Shown in pieces: positions 45,184 through 55,009 of a stretch of 64,000 nucleotides of DNA (position 1 is its first letter; every line of letters starts with the position of its first letter). Both the position numbers and the translations under genes were made by a program. The notes below the pieces were generated by a model, which worked only from the letters and a program-made list of their open reading frames with translations, did no database searches and was not told the DNA's origin. The DNA comes from Nitzschia sp. pyKryTriq1 (Eukaryota > Bacillariophyta > Bacillariophyceae > Bacillariales > Bacillariaceae): positions 620,001-684,000 of the forward strand of contig OY101116.1 of NCBI GenBank assembly GCA_956465555.1, written 5' to 3'.

Positions 45184-45828
45184 ATTTTCGGATTCCTAAA
45201 AACAAAATTCCATTCTGTTGAAACTCTACGGTTCTCCAAAAACTGACGAATCTGCTTCTCTTGGAAGGCGAACACATGATGAGAAGGAACCGAACGTCTG
45301 TCATGCGTCCCATATATCCGGGTATCCCCATTTCCCGTCCGCTCCTGTATCTTTTGTATTACCGATAACCATCAGTCGATCGCCACGCCGGAGAGGGACA
45401 GCGCAATAATTTATTCTCATAATTATTAAAACAGCAAACCGTTATTTATTAAATGAATAGAGATAATCCGAACTTCAATGAAATAATAATGTAACTCCTG
45501 CCGCTCGAGCTAGCTGGCTGCTGGTACTCGTGCTGACCGATTTAATACCCTGATCGTCTTTTATCATCTTCAAAAAGGCAATAAAAGATATCATTATTTT
45601 TTCTCCGAAGCCATTAATTGTTGCCGGTGCGCAAGTGTACGTCAGACACCGAGATAGAGGAGGTTGTTCGCCATTCGGATTTGAGAACCTTACAGTACAT
45701 ACGAGTACCGGTACGAACGTAAGTGCGTGGTTTGGTTCTCTGATTTTCATAAAATATCAATATTGAAAACAACAAACAACCAACAAACAAACAAACAACG
45801 GCAAAGTATTACAGGTTACAGTACAACG
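45184..45828. other. Intergenic stretch
   Basis: 3' side of the palindrome clusters and 5' flank of the next gene. AT-rich at 45400-45480, with GAGTACCGGTACG near 45703 shortly upstream of the next start. No gene supported. Confidence 0.45.
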
Positions 45829-46524
45829 ATGACGATGATGAACCTGAAACAAGTTCAGCACCTGTTCAGCGCAGCGAAATGTCAAAACATTAGCAAAACA
45901 GGAAGAATAGAAAGAATAGAAGCCTTTGAATGCTTCAGCACTGAAAAAACAGAAGAAGAAAGTTGCGGTACTGGAAGTCTATCCTCCTCCTCTTCTGATG
46001 ATGATGTTGTGTCGTCGACCAAGAAATCGGTCGACACAGCATCATTTTGTTCGAGCATATGCGAAGAACAACGACGTCAAGCGCCACCAAGGCGACGAGT
46101 CCATTTTAGTGCTCATGTTTCTCAACGAAACATCCCTTGTGTCAATGACTATTCGCGCGAAGAAATTGAACGAACGTGGTTTCTCCCCGAAGAGTCCTTC
46201 AAGATCCATCAAAGCTGCATCAAACAAATCGGCATGCTTGAAAGGGGAGATAAAATGAAAGGCGTTAAGTACTGTGCCCGAGGCCTTGAGTCTAGCACAT
46301 TCCAAGCTCAACAAGCGAAGAAAAATAATCGAAGAGATGCCTACGATGCTGTATTGGATGAACAAGATGAACAGCACGAATCGGATGACTTTGACGAAGA
46401 TGCTATTGCGGAACTATATCACGAAGTCTCGGCGAGTTGCCAAATGTGGGCCCATGTTGTGGCAATGCAAGATCAGCGAGAGGCAGAGTTGATCTACGAC
46501 GAAGGAGGTATCTATGATTTATAG
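45829..46524 (+). CDS. Protein with RVxF motif and conserved DYSREEIERTWF core, unknown function
   Basis: 231 residues from the ATG at 45829; the frame is open to 45727, but that Asn/Gln-rich extension looks untranslated. Central core: RRRVHFSAHVSQRNIPCVNDYSR, then EEIERTWFLPEESF and KYCARGLE. RVHF matches the RVxF docking motif for protein phosphatase 1, and the following DYS-x-E-E-I-x-x-x-W pattern is one I recall from many diatom and other stramenopile hypothetical proteins. The C-terminus is helical and acidic. Function unknown. Confidence 0.72.
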   Translation: MTMMNLKQVQHLFSAAKCQNISKTGRIERIEAFECFSTEKTEEESCGTGSLSSSSSDDDVVSSTKKSVDTASFCSSICEEQRRQAPPRRRVHFSAHVSQRNIPCVNDYSREEIERTWFLPEESFKIHQSCIKQIGMLERGDKMKGVKYCARGLESSTFQAQQAKKNNRRDAYDAVLDEQDEQHESDDFDEDAIAELYHEVSASCQMWAHVVAMQDQREAELIYDEGGIYDL

Positions 46525-47389
46525 CGATCATTATCTGCCGCTTGACAACAAACAATAGAATCAGCAGCATCTGCTCCTCTTCCTACTACCTATTGCTACT
46601 AAGTTACCATCTACTCCCAACATCATGTTGTAGAAGAAGAAGTTCTTCCTGGTACAGGTACTACTACCGGCACTTTGTCGCTGCTTTATGATACTTCCGG
46701 TAGTTCATCATGGACGAACAACGGGAGTAAGAATTCATGTTTCCCAACACATCTCCCGTCAAAGTCCAATCCGAAATCCGAATGCAGAGGATACCATCTT
46801 ATGCTGGAGGACCATCCACCACCAAGGCGGTGACGAGACAATTAGGGGAAAGGAATTAGAAGAAGGATCATCTGTTCTTTCAAGGAATACTGGTGGGAGA
46901 AAACCGTGGATTCGATATGGGGTTTTAGTACCAGCGACTGGGTGGGTCGCGCTTTGGCTTTCAGAACAAGCCGGTCGTGGGATGCTGCAGGGTCGTGCTG
47001 CTATCGCGATCGTTGAAGCATCAGGTCCCTCGTATGGAAGGGATGTGGTGAACGTACGCTATCCATAGACTGATGACTGTCAGAACTGGGATCTGGTCTA
47101 GTCGCCTGTTGCGTAGGATGGATGCGTCAACGAGACGAGGCTGCCCAGGAGGAGCAGGGCGAGGCCTCACCTCCAGATGATGAAGTGGATTCGGATGGCA
47201 AGGTCACTCTACGTTCGGATCCAGTGGCTTCATCCAATCCCGAGGCATCAGCTGCTACCAGCTACAGTGGTGTGGCGTACGTTGTAGGTTTAGCACTCCT
47301 CGCGCTCAGAGACTCTTCGTGTTGTTGAGAAAAGGGGCGCAACCATTCGAAGCATACCATATATGTAAAAAGTAAATGCAAATTGAAAA
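46525..47389. other. Intergenic stretch with weak frames
   Basis: Plus-strand frames at 46688..47068 and 47122..47328 lack recognisable domains and have different styles, so I do not call genes. One could be a degraded gene. Confidence 0.4.
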
Positions 47390-48355
47390 TTACGATGTGC
47401 TAGACGTGACTTCCTTAGATTCAACTTCCAAAAGGGTTTGAAATCGTTTGATGAATGGGGATAGGTTCCCTGTCTTTGCTAGGACTTGGTAGTATAGCAG
47501 TCCGACCAACGACCCGGGTAAAAGAACAGCCGTCGTTAGGACATCCGTGATCAAGTGACTGGTAGGGTCGTAGAACTGATATAACAAGAAACTTTGAATC
47601 CGGCTCACGAGGCGAAATTTCAGACGAAATGATAGTGTGCCAGTGAACACCAAATTATAAAATGCAATCTTCTTCAGCCACTGGGGCATTTTTTGCGTCG
47701 GGTGCTCTGCCAAAAACGTTTGATAACATGGTTTCAAACCAAGCTCCTGTGCCCCATCTCTTAAAATCTTCATATAACGAAGACTAGGGCAGGGATCCTT
47801 CCGGAGACGAACATGCTCACGTGCTCTTAATGAGATAGCTCTGATAGGTCTCTTGGGGTTCTTGTATTGGTACACATCCACAACGATTTCGTCGTACGCC
47901 TGCGTGTTCGCGCCGTTGATACCTTCTGATTTCATGACTTTCTCGTAGTTCTCCGGCGTCAACTTGACCAGCGCCCCATGGCATTCGTTCCCGCTGTACT
48001 GTAAAAGTGGCCGACTACTAGATCCGTCGAGTGGCTCCAATGCACCCATGCCAGGTTCGATGGGAGGAAAGCCTCTTAGATTGAACGCGAGACGATAGTT
48101 GGAAACATACCCCGCTTCCATCGACAAAATCTCGATCTTTGTCCCATTGATCCCTCTGTTTTCAAGTTTCTGTCGAGACAAATTAGATCCAATAGCAAAG
48201 TAGTACAGTGGCTCGCCTCTGTCCAAGGCTTCTTGGACAATATCAGGTCGAACTGGGAGCGGGACCTGCGCAAATGGCAATCGCAATGCTGCTACACAAT
48301 CGGAGTGAATTGTTAGTACTATCAGAAGGGTGAGCACGATTCTGGATAACATCAT
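47390..48355 (-). CDS. Secreted or membrane gamma-glutamylcyclotransferase-like protein
   Basis: Single exon, 321 residues; adjacent ATGs at 48355 and 48352. Residues 1-24 look like a signal peptide (RIVLTLLIVLTIHSDCVAA). From about residue 50 the gamma-glutamylcyclotransferase-like fold is visible: YYFAIGSNLSRQKLENRGI, then FNLRGFPPIEPGMGALEP and CHGALVKLT. The catalytic glutamate of GGCT enzymes is probably in a YDEIVVDVY-type strand, which I cannot confirm. A C-terminal hydrophobic stretch (VLTTAVLLPGSLVGLLYY) may anchor it. Activity on gamma-glutamyl peptides is inferred from the fold only. Confidence 0.8.
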   Translation of the reverse strand: MMLSRIVLTLLIVLTIHSDCVAALRLPFAQVPLPVRPDIVQEALDRGEPLYYFAIGSNLSRQKLENRGINGTKIEILSMEAGYVSNYRLAFNLRGFPPIEPGMGALEPLDGSSSRPLLQYSGNECHGALVKLTPENYEKVMKSEGINGANTQAYDEIVVDVYQYKNPKRPIRAISLRAREHVRLRKDPCPSLRYMKILRDGAQELGLKPCYQTFLAEHPTQKMPQWLKKIAFYNLVFTGTLSFRLKFRLVSRIQSFLLYQFYDPTSHLITDVLTTAVLLPGSLVGLLYYQVLAKTGNLSPFIKRFQTLLEVESKEVTSSTS

Positions 48356-49034
48356 CTCGAACTTGATTTATTTGCGACTTCCGGGAGCAAATGACACACA
48401 TTCGATAATGGCTCGTCTCAAACATTGCTACAGCGTAGATTGGTTAGAGTTGACGGAAGGTCGAGGCGGCCATGCGTCAAAGGAAACGTGGAAAAGGTCA
48501 CCACGCGATGAGAGCCCTCGACGGGGAAAACGATGACGCGTTGTTTTAGGAAAATCTATATTTCGAGCGAATTTCCCGCCGATCCGACAAATAATTCGAC
48601 TTAGTCCAACCAGAAAGGATACGTACTGTCCGTATGTACGTGTTCGTGTACGTCGCGCGTCGTCGCGCACACCCAACAAGAAGATTTTTTGTCGAGTTGT
48701 TTTCTTGGGGCCCGTCTCTTGTGCGCTTTAATCGTACAGTACGTACAGTACCAGTACCTGGTACTACCGGTATGTATGAGTACGACCAGTACTCGGGTCT
48801 CTAAAAGTAGTAGAGGTTAGGTGTCTACGCGAGCGAAGTCAGAGTCGTCGCATCCGTCAATAAATCATCATCTTTTCTTCAAGCAAGTGACGACGATGAC
48901 GGATCTAACGATGATCATGAGAGACGGCAGGGGAAGACGTCAACGTCTCATCATCATAATTCACAAGAGGCTTTCGTTCTTACCCTCGATTCCAGAACTT
49001 TTTGATTGATTGTTTCTCGTCGTTTCAAGAGAAG
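48356..49034. other. Divergent promoter region
   Basis: Between the cyclotransferase-like gene (minus) and the methyltransferase gene (plus). Contains TACAGTACCAGTACCTGGTACTACCGGTA near 48740. No gene supported. Confidence 0.5.
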
Positions 49035-50282
49035 ATGTCCTCCAAGCCAATGTTGCTGCCAGTACTGGCGTGGTTAGTGCTGGCGCAATCCTGCTGGGGG
49101 TTTACGAGACCTGCTACCGGTATGCCACACGCCCCGACGACGATAATATCACAACTCGCCTCCACCAGCAGCACGGAAACAAAAGCGACCACTAGTCAAG
49201 ATACCAAGGCACCTCCTCGGACGGGATTCGCGCAGCAACTCTTGGATTTTGCCTTGGCGTCTCCCATATGGACCTACATCCTGGTGCCACAGGCCCGATC
49301 GACGATGGTCAAGACTGCCGAAGCGAACGGTATTCCGTGGCAAGGAGCGAAACAATGGCTCAAGGAAAATTCACAGCAACGGCCCATTCTGGAGGCGGAA
49401 TATGATGTCCCCAGTTACTACAAGAAAGCTTTTCACGCATACAAGGACGGAAATCTGAATTGGGACGCTGCGCTGGAAGTCGAAATTGCGAGCTGTTCCG
49501 TGGGAGCACGAAACTTCCCCCAATACGGATCCCAGGGCGAAGATGCATTTCGTGGAGCTTTTGAGAGTGCATTGAATCAGGCATGTGTCCACGTTCCTGC
49601 TGGGGCTAAAATTTTGGATATGGGATGTGGGACGGGCATGAGCACTCGTCGACTTGCTCGAAACTTCCCTCAAGCCAGCTCCATTCAAGGGATTGATCTG
49701 AGTCCATATTTTGTCGAAATTGGTCGACAGCTGCTCGACTTAGAACCAAAAGGGTTTCAGGATGGAGGGCCTTGGGTTTCCAACATTGTCAATGATGATA
49801 GAATAGAGTACTTAGTCGGAGATGCCGCGAACACAAATCTGCAAGCCGGTTCATTCGATGTTGTCAATTTACAGTTTGTCCTGCACGAGTTGCCCCCCGA
49901 AGCGGCCGTTGGAATAGTTGATGAAGCCTTGCGACTGTTGAAACCAAATGGGCAGCTGTGGATTTGTGAGATGGATTTTGAAGCACCGGCGTATGCGGCA
50001 CAGCGTGCCAACGCACTGCTCTTCTCGCTGATCCGGTCCACCGAACCATATCTAGACGAGTACGCGGAAAGCATATCAAGCCTATTTGATTATATTCAGA
50101 GGAAATTCTCCGATGCGACTGTCGTCCCGGCAACTGGCCGACATTATGCCTTGGTGGCTACCAAAGGCTCTCTGCACAGCAGTGACGGTCCTGGCGGGGT
50201 CTTGACGGACCAACGCTTCGATAGAGATGGAAACTACCGCGTCGAAGATACACATCTCAAGGTGTGGGAGAGTAGACAGTAG
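49035..50282 (+). CDS. Plastid-targeted SAM-dependent methyltransferase, class I
   Basis: Single exon, 415 residues from the ATG at 49035; the frame is open upstream to 49002. Residues 1-22 form a signal peptide (LLPVLAWLVLAQSCWG) followed by FTRPATG. An aromatic residue right after the predicted cleavage site and a Ser/Thr/Ala-rich stretch behind it fit the bipartite targeting signal of diatom plastid proteins. The catalytic domain has ILDMGCGTGMSTRRLA (motif I), GIDLSPYFVEI, YLVGDAANTN, FDVVNLQFVLHELP and LLKPNGQLWICEMDF. Substrate unknown; the N-terminal 150 residues before motif I may define it. Confidence 0.85.
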   Translation: MSSKPMLLPVLAWLVLAQSCWGFTRPATGMPHAPTTIISQLASTSSTETKATTSQDTKAPPRTGFAQQLLDFALASPIWTYILVPQARSTMVKTAEANGIPWQGAKQWLKENSQQRPILEAEYDVPSYYKKAFHAYKDGNLNWDAALEVEIASCSVGARNFPQYGSQGEDAFRGAFESALNQACVHVPAGAKILDMGCGTGMSTRRLARNFPQASSIQGIDLSPYFVEIGRQLLDLEPKGFQDGGPWVSNIVNDDRIEYLVGDAANTNLQAGSFDVVNLQFVLHELPPEAAVGIVDEALRLLKPNGQLWICEMDFEAPAYAAQRANALLFSLIRSTEPYLDEYAESISSLFDYIQRKFSDATVVPATGRHYALVATKGSLHSSDGPGGVLTDQRFDRDGNYRVEDTHLKVWESRQ

Positions 50283-50530
50283 TTGCTAAATTAGACAGAC
50301 AGTGCACTTTTCCGCTGCTTTACGATATAGAATCAATAGTAGTAGAACTATTAAGTATGTATCTCGCTGCTTTACTCTCTCTCTCTCTCTCTCTCTCAAA
50401 CGACCCTTACAGGCGACAACAAAGTAACCTTCCAACCTAATAAAAGTAGAGGCAGGGGTAGGATCACTTATCCAACTAGACAATTACAAAGCTATTTGCC
50501 GAACTACTAGCAACTCGTATGGTACCGCGT
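50283..50530. other. Intergenic stretch with CT microsatellite
   Basis: A (CT)n run of about 24 bp lies at 50374..50397. No gene. Confidence 0.7.
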
Positions 50531-51069
50531 CTTCATTCGGTGAATCCTCCCGCGTGGTTTCAGACCGCATTCTACGTATTTTTGATGCTGACTTGAGGCT
50601 CAATACTAGTGGGACAAGGCTGCTTCATTTCCTGTCGCTGTCGAGTAGCACGAGACCTACATCATCATCGCAATTTGTTTGGTGTGCGGTATTTTTCTCG
50701 ATCGAACCATTGTCTCCTTACTCACAAGATACACAATCTCGCTTGGCGTCAAGATCTGCCAAAAGATTTCGCTATTGCAGTTGTCGCAATCAGCCGCAAG
50801 TATCAACAACGTTGGGAAACTTCGTCCTTGTTGATGGCATGACCAAGAATATCACAGGTAGCCAACAAGTGTCCCGTTCGAAAAATTTACGAGATCTCGG
50901 CCTAGACTCATTGGGTACGACGGCTTTACTCGGAACTTTACGTGCATGAATATCAGCGGCGCGAAATTTGACGTTCCAGCACCTCTCTGGCTTGGAGAAG
51001 GTGGGAGGTTTGGTCGATGCCTTGGATGCTGTCGACGATAAACCGGTAGCACAGGGACGGATGGTGTGA
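50531..51069 (+). pseudogene. Remnant of a multi-domain protein with acyl/peptidyl carrier domain
   Basis: In frame 1 from about 50880 there is NLRDLGLDSLGTTALLGTLRA, with the DSL phosphopantetheine attachment motif, then an in-frame TGA at 50947. The same frame then continues as NLTFQHLSGLEKVGGLVDALDAV, which is the rest of a carrier-protein helix bundle. Upstream, other frames carry membrane-like peptide (NPPAWFQTAFYVFLMLT near 50546, TYIIIAICLVCGIFLDR near 50655) separated by stops and frame changes. This looks like a decayed gene, though unrecognised introns could explain part of it. Confidence 0.55.
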
Positions 51070-51160
51070 CTTCGACAGAATAAATAAGCATAACTGTGCG
51101 ATTTGTCGTGAGATTCCTGCCGATTCAATCCACTCTAGCATCAGCGTCGTCGGGACAACC

Positions 51161-54154
51161 CTAGGCTTGACCACGGCAAATGGCTGCCATGAGTCCCCCT
51201 CGACCACCCCCTTCTCCTCGACCTCCGCGGCCCTGCAGAGCCGAAAGCAAATCTCCTCTACCAGGTCCACCACCCCGACGGCCGCGTCCTTTCAATGCCG
51301 AAAGCAGATCTCCGCTACCAGGCCCTCCTCCTCCTCCTCCTGGGCCAGGGGTACCAGCGGGTAGCCCGTTTGGAGTGCTTTCGCTTGGGGCCTTTGCCTT
51401 TTCTTCTATTTCCACTTTGGCGGCGATTTTGACTCGTGACTTTAGTTCCCTTGATCGAGGAGGGCGCTCTTGACCAAGAGATTCAATAGTATTGTGATTC
51501 CGCTCCTGGAGTTCTTCTATTAGAGTTCTGAGTTGTTCAATTGTGACTTTCATTCTTCCATCCTTCAATTTCATCTCGATCATGCGCTCCTCGATGCCCT
51601 CAAAAAAGTCAAAGGCCGTCTCTATCACTTCTTCGCAAAGCGACAACTCGATCATGCTGCGGATATCGGGTTGGTCGGCATTGGCGTCTCGCTTTCCCGT
51701 GAGTTGCATGCCCGATCTTTCAGCGAATTGTAAGATTGACAATTTCATCTCATTCAGCGCTTCGTTGAATCCAGTCATCTCCTTCTTCCTGCTGTCGTCA
51801 GTAGGCGATGCACTGTTGGATAATCGCGCCTTGAGCCACTTTTCTTGGACATCTTCCAAAGTGTCCATTGTCTCATCCATCAACTCGCAGCTTCCATTGG
51901 CCAACGAAACTTGCAAAATCTTGCCTTTGTAGTGCTCCTTAAGTGCATTGCCGCGCTCCTCCGATTTCTTCTGTTTCAACGCTTCTTGAGCCTCCTGTCT
52001 GGCCTTGGAGATATTTTCCACCTCAGATTTCTTGACGTCGAATTTGAAGTATTCTGGACCTTCAGGGAACCCGTAGTCTCCATCATAATCTATCATCGTA
52101 TCTGCCTTCAAGGGGCATTGCTTACCAATCAATGGACATCCAGAGTCGGGATTATCACTAGTTGCATAAGGATGATCGCCAGGAGGACCAAATTGATCGA
52201 CATGCCGTTGCCATGAGTCCACATTTTCCTTGAAGTTAGACTTCATCATGTTGAACCATGTCCACTTTCGTTCTGTCATTTTGTCACCTTGCATGGCTTT
52301 CCAACGGGGACCAATGTCTTTCAAATGATGATACATTGCTCGCCTTTCCGTCAGAGTCAACCCAGTCACTCGCATGTTTTCTAAGGTTGCCGCGTGCATT
52401 GGCACAATGTCAGCGGGATCCATGCGAAGAAGCTGCAAGACATTTGTACGTTTGAATTTCTTGGCAATATTCTTCGGAAGATATTTCCCGTTGGGAGTTG
52501 GCTCAGAACAAAGCATCGCCTCGCTGCGATTTCGGACGTCTACTGGTAGGTGACGACGCAGCTTTTTTATTGCTTCTTCATTGCACGGAATGACAGATTC
52601 CTCCCATTGCCGTTCCGTTTCCTCCTGCTCGGCAATCCACTCGTCGGTAAGCTGCAAGGCTGAGGTGTATTTCTCCATGTCCCGTTCCAGTAGATAATAC
52701 TCTTCTTGTAACTTCTTTTCGCCCACATCGCTTCCCCCGATTTCTCCCATCCGCCGAGCGATGCTTGCAACTTTCTCTTTGGCAACTTCGTACGGAATAT
52801 CTTCTGCAATCGTTACACCCGCTTGCGCCAATTGTTTTTCCAATTTCTTTTGTCGACGTTCCGCTTCCTCTAGTTCCTCTAACAATTTGCGAATGTCGTC
52901 GTTTCCAGTCGTCGCTTCTCGGATGCGCTGAATAGACATCTGCCGAATCGATCGAGACGCTCCAGCTCCTGCTAGTCCACGTGGTTTAGCTTGTGCCCGA
53001 GACTCTCGTGTTGAATGGCGAGTGCTTTTTTGGTCACCAAGGGCTTCTTTGGAATTGTCGTCATTATCAGTCGACCGAACAGGCGGTACAATGGTCGAGG
53101 GTCCATTTTCATTCAAAGTGCCAAGTCCTCTTTTGCCTTGGAATTCCGGCATACTAGGATTGCGTTGAGGAACGATACTGGCAGCTAGGGCAGAGGTGGG
53201 CACAAATCGTTCGCTCTTCAAATTTCTCGTGCTCGAGAAGCCCGTCCTCAAGCCAGCTTTCTGCATCGCTTTCATTCCATCAAGTTGACTTTGTAAGGAG
53301 TTGGTTTTCATTTGAAAGAGCTTGTACCCCTCAAAGAATGCTGCAATGAGCTTTTCATTCAAATCAGGATCGAACAACATTTCGTCACGAATCTTGATCA
53401 ATTCTTTTTCCCCACCCAAATAATCCTCATTTGAGGCCGCTTCTTCCATTTCTTCCAAATCTTTTGGGTTCGGTAGATCGTCGTCCACCGCACAAATCAT
53501 TTGCCGATATGGCTTGAGTGCCTTGCTGACTAAAAGCTGGCTCCATTCCAGTCGCGTTCGAAGTAAAGCCTCGTCGACTACCAGGAGCTCTCTCTTGGAA
53601 AAGAAGGATTTATTGAAGCCCAAGGCGCCCCTGGAAGGAACCTCAATTACGAATTCATCGTCATCAGCGTCTTGTTCCTCTGAATTTTCAGCGGGCGCAG
53701 CAGTGTCTCCTCCTTCCTGATCTACGACAAACAGAGCTTGATTCCAGCCCACCACCTTTTTGTTGGAGACCGGCTGCTTTCCATACCCCGCGCCTGGGCT
53801 AATATTTGGACTCCTTGGTTTCGGCGATTTCGACCGGAGAGCAGATGATGGCGGAGCTTGGACCATCTTGGGGCCGAAAGAATCAAGTGAAAGGTTCCCT
53901 GGGATCATCCCTTGGGGAGCCGCCGCCGGTTCAATTTTGTTGCTTTCCTCCCCGGCCACAATAGGGGGAGGTGCAAAAGAAGTAGGAGGTGCCCAAGCGG
54001 ACTTTCTTGCCCTGCTGTTCTTGTCATCTTTCTTGGGACTCTGACTGTTTCTGTTTGTCTGGGTCGGTGAGTGCGTACCCGTACCTGTATGACGAGTAGG
54101 GGTTCGGCTGCTGCTATCGCCAGGTGCAAACGATGGGGGTGGTTGCCAACTCAT
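51161..54154 (-). CDS. Large coiled-coil protein with WH2/DAD-like Gly-rich tail
   Basis: Single exon, 997 residues from the ATG at 54154 (MSWQPPPSFAPGDSS); the frame is open to 54280. The N-terminal 120 residues are Pro/Ser-rich. A middle region has VVGWNQALFVVDQEGG and FNKSFFSKRELLVVDEALLRTRLEWSQLL, then coiled coil around residues 430-560, and a helical domain with LPKNIAKKFKRTNVLQLLRMDP and TLTERRAMYHHLKDIGPRWKAM. The tail has two GDLLSALKGRG-type motifs and a final GGLMAAI in Gly/Arg-rich sequence. Such short motifs resemble WH2 or formin DAD elements, hinting at actin regulation. I see no FH2 domain and do not recognise the family. Confidence 0.75.
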   Translation of the reverse strand: MSWQPPPSFAPGDSSSRTPTRHTGTGTHSPTQTNRNSQSPKKDDKNSRARKSAWAPPTSFAPPPIVAGEESNKIEPAAAPQGMIPGNLSLDSFGPKMVQAPPSSALRSKSPKPRSPNISPGAGYGKQPVSNKKVVGWNQALFVVDQEGGDTAAPAENSEEQDADDDEFVIEVPSRGALGFNKSFFSKRELLVVDEALLRTRLEWSQLLVSKALKPYRQMICAVDDDLPNPKDLEEMEEAASNEDYLGGEKELIKIRDEMLFDPDLNEKLIAAFFEGYKLFQMKTNSLQSQLDGMKAMQKAGLRTGFSSTRNLKSERFVPTSALAASIVPQRNPSMPEFQGKRGLGTLNENGPSTIVPPVRSTDNDDNSKEALGDQKSTRHSTRESRAQAKPRGLAGAGASRSIRQMSIQRIREATTGNDDIRKLLEELEEAERRQKKLEKQLAQAGVTIAEDIPYEVAKEKVASIARRMGEIGGSDVGEKKLQEEYYLLERDMEKYTSALQLTDEWIAEQEETERQWEESVIPCNEEAIKKLRRHLPVDVRNRSEAMLCSEPTPNGKYLPKNIAKKFKRTNVLQLLRMDPADIVPMHAATLENMRVTGLTLTERRAMYHHLKDIGPRWKAMQGDKMTERKWTWFNMMKSNFKENVDSWQRHVDQFGPPGDHPYATSDNPDSGCPLIGKQCPLKADTMIDYDGDYGFPEGPEYFKFDVKKSEVENISKARQEAQEALKQKKSEERGNALKEHYKGKILQVSLANGSCELMDETMDTLEDVQEKWLKARLSNSASPTDDSRKKEMTGFNEALNEMKLSILQFAERSGMQLTGKRDANADQPDIRSMIELSLCEEVIETAFDFFEGIEERMIEMKLKDGRMKVTIEQLRTLIEELQERNHNTIESLGQERPPRSRELKSRVKIAAKVEIEEKAKAPSESTPNGLPAGTPGPGGGGGGPGSGDLLSALKGRGRRGGGPGRGDLLSALQGRGGRGEGGGRGGLMAAICRGQA

Positions 54155-55009
54155 GATGAAGTACTCGTACTGTAGCGTTTGAATATTATGTCTCGGTTCA
54201 GACAACGCGATTATTCGTAGCAAGGTGCAAGGTCGTCTCTTGCAATGAATACTTGTAGCGAGACTGGTACAAGTATCCATACAACGCCAAGGTATGAAGT
54301 GTGATCACTTGTTGTTGCTACCTGTACGAATACTCTTCTCTCGTTTCTACTCTCTACTCTAGACTAGTAGAGCTGTTGCCAATTGCCAAAGTTCAAAAGT
54401 TCTTTTCCATATCCAAAAATATCTTTCGGCGAATGGCGAATGGGGTCCGACCGCGCATGCATGCAGGTTACAAAAGCTTACGTGCGAAGTACGTACTGTA
54501 CGTACGGTACCCCTGCCTGGTACTACAGTACCGGTACTGTACCACTCGTACACGCGTAACACGTAACACGCACACGAAAAAGTTCCCAGACGATCCCTTC
54601 GATCAAAGCAGGCCGGCCGGCTCCCTCTTCTTGGAGGGGAGGAGAGGCGGGAGGAGGAGGAGGAGTGAGTCGTGTTGAACGCCAAAAACGAACAAATGCC
54701 GCCGATCATCGCGAAACGCAACTGGCAACTTAACTGTAATAGCAACCCACACAACATCACATCACCATAAGGTATCGAGCAGATACTATCGACAGTGCTG
54801 TCTACTTCTGGGTGCAGTACCTACATAGCAAGAGTCGTCAACAGGAACAACATTGCTCGATCATTTTGATGCCCTGTCCCGTCGAATCAGTGTCACAACA
54901 GTAGCCATCGCAAGTGGGACGAGTGATTTTGTGGCTTTCAGCAAGATACAAAAAAATCGACAAGCAGAAGAACGTCACAAGGACATCCCTAAGTTCATAC
55001 CCGAGTAGC
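54155..55009. other. Divergent promoter region
   Basis: Between the coiled-coil gene (minus) and the beta-propeller gene (plus). Contains CTACAGTACCGGTACTGTACC near 54522 and an AGGAGGAGGAGGAG run near 54651. No gene supported. Confidence 0.5.

Noticed and set aside
46688-47328. Small genes in the 46.7-47.3 kb gap
   Set aside because: Open frames are short, lack domains and targeting signals, and no splice model joins them.
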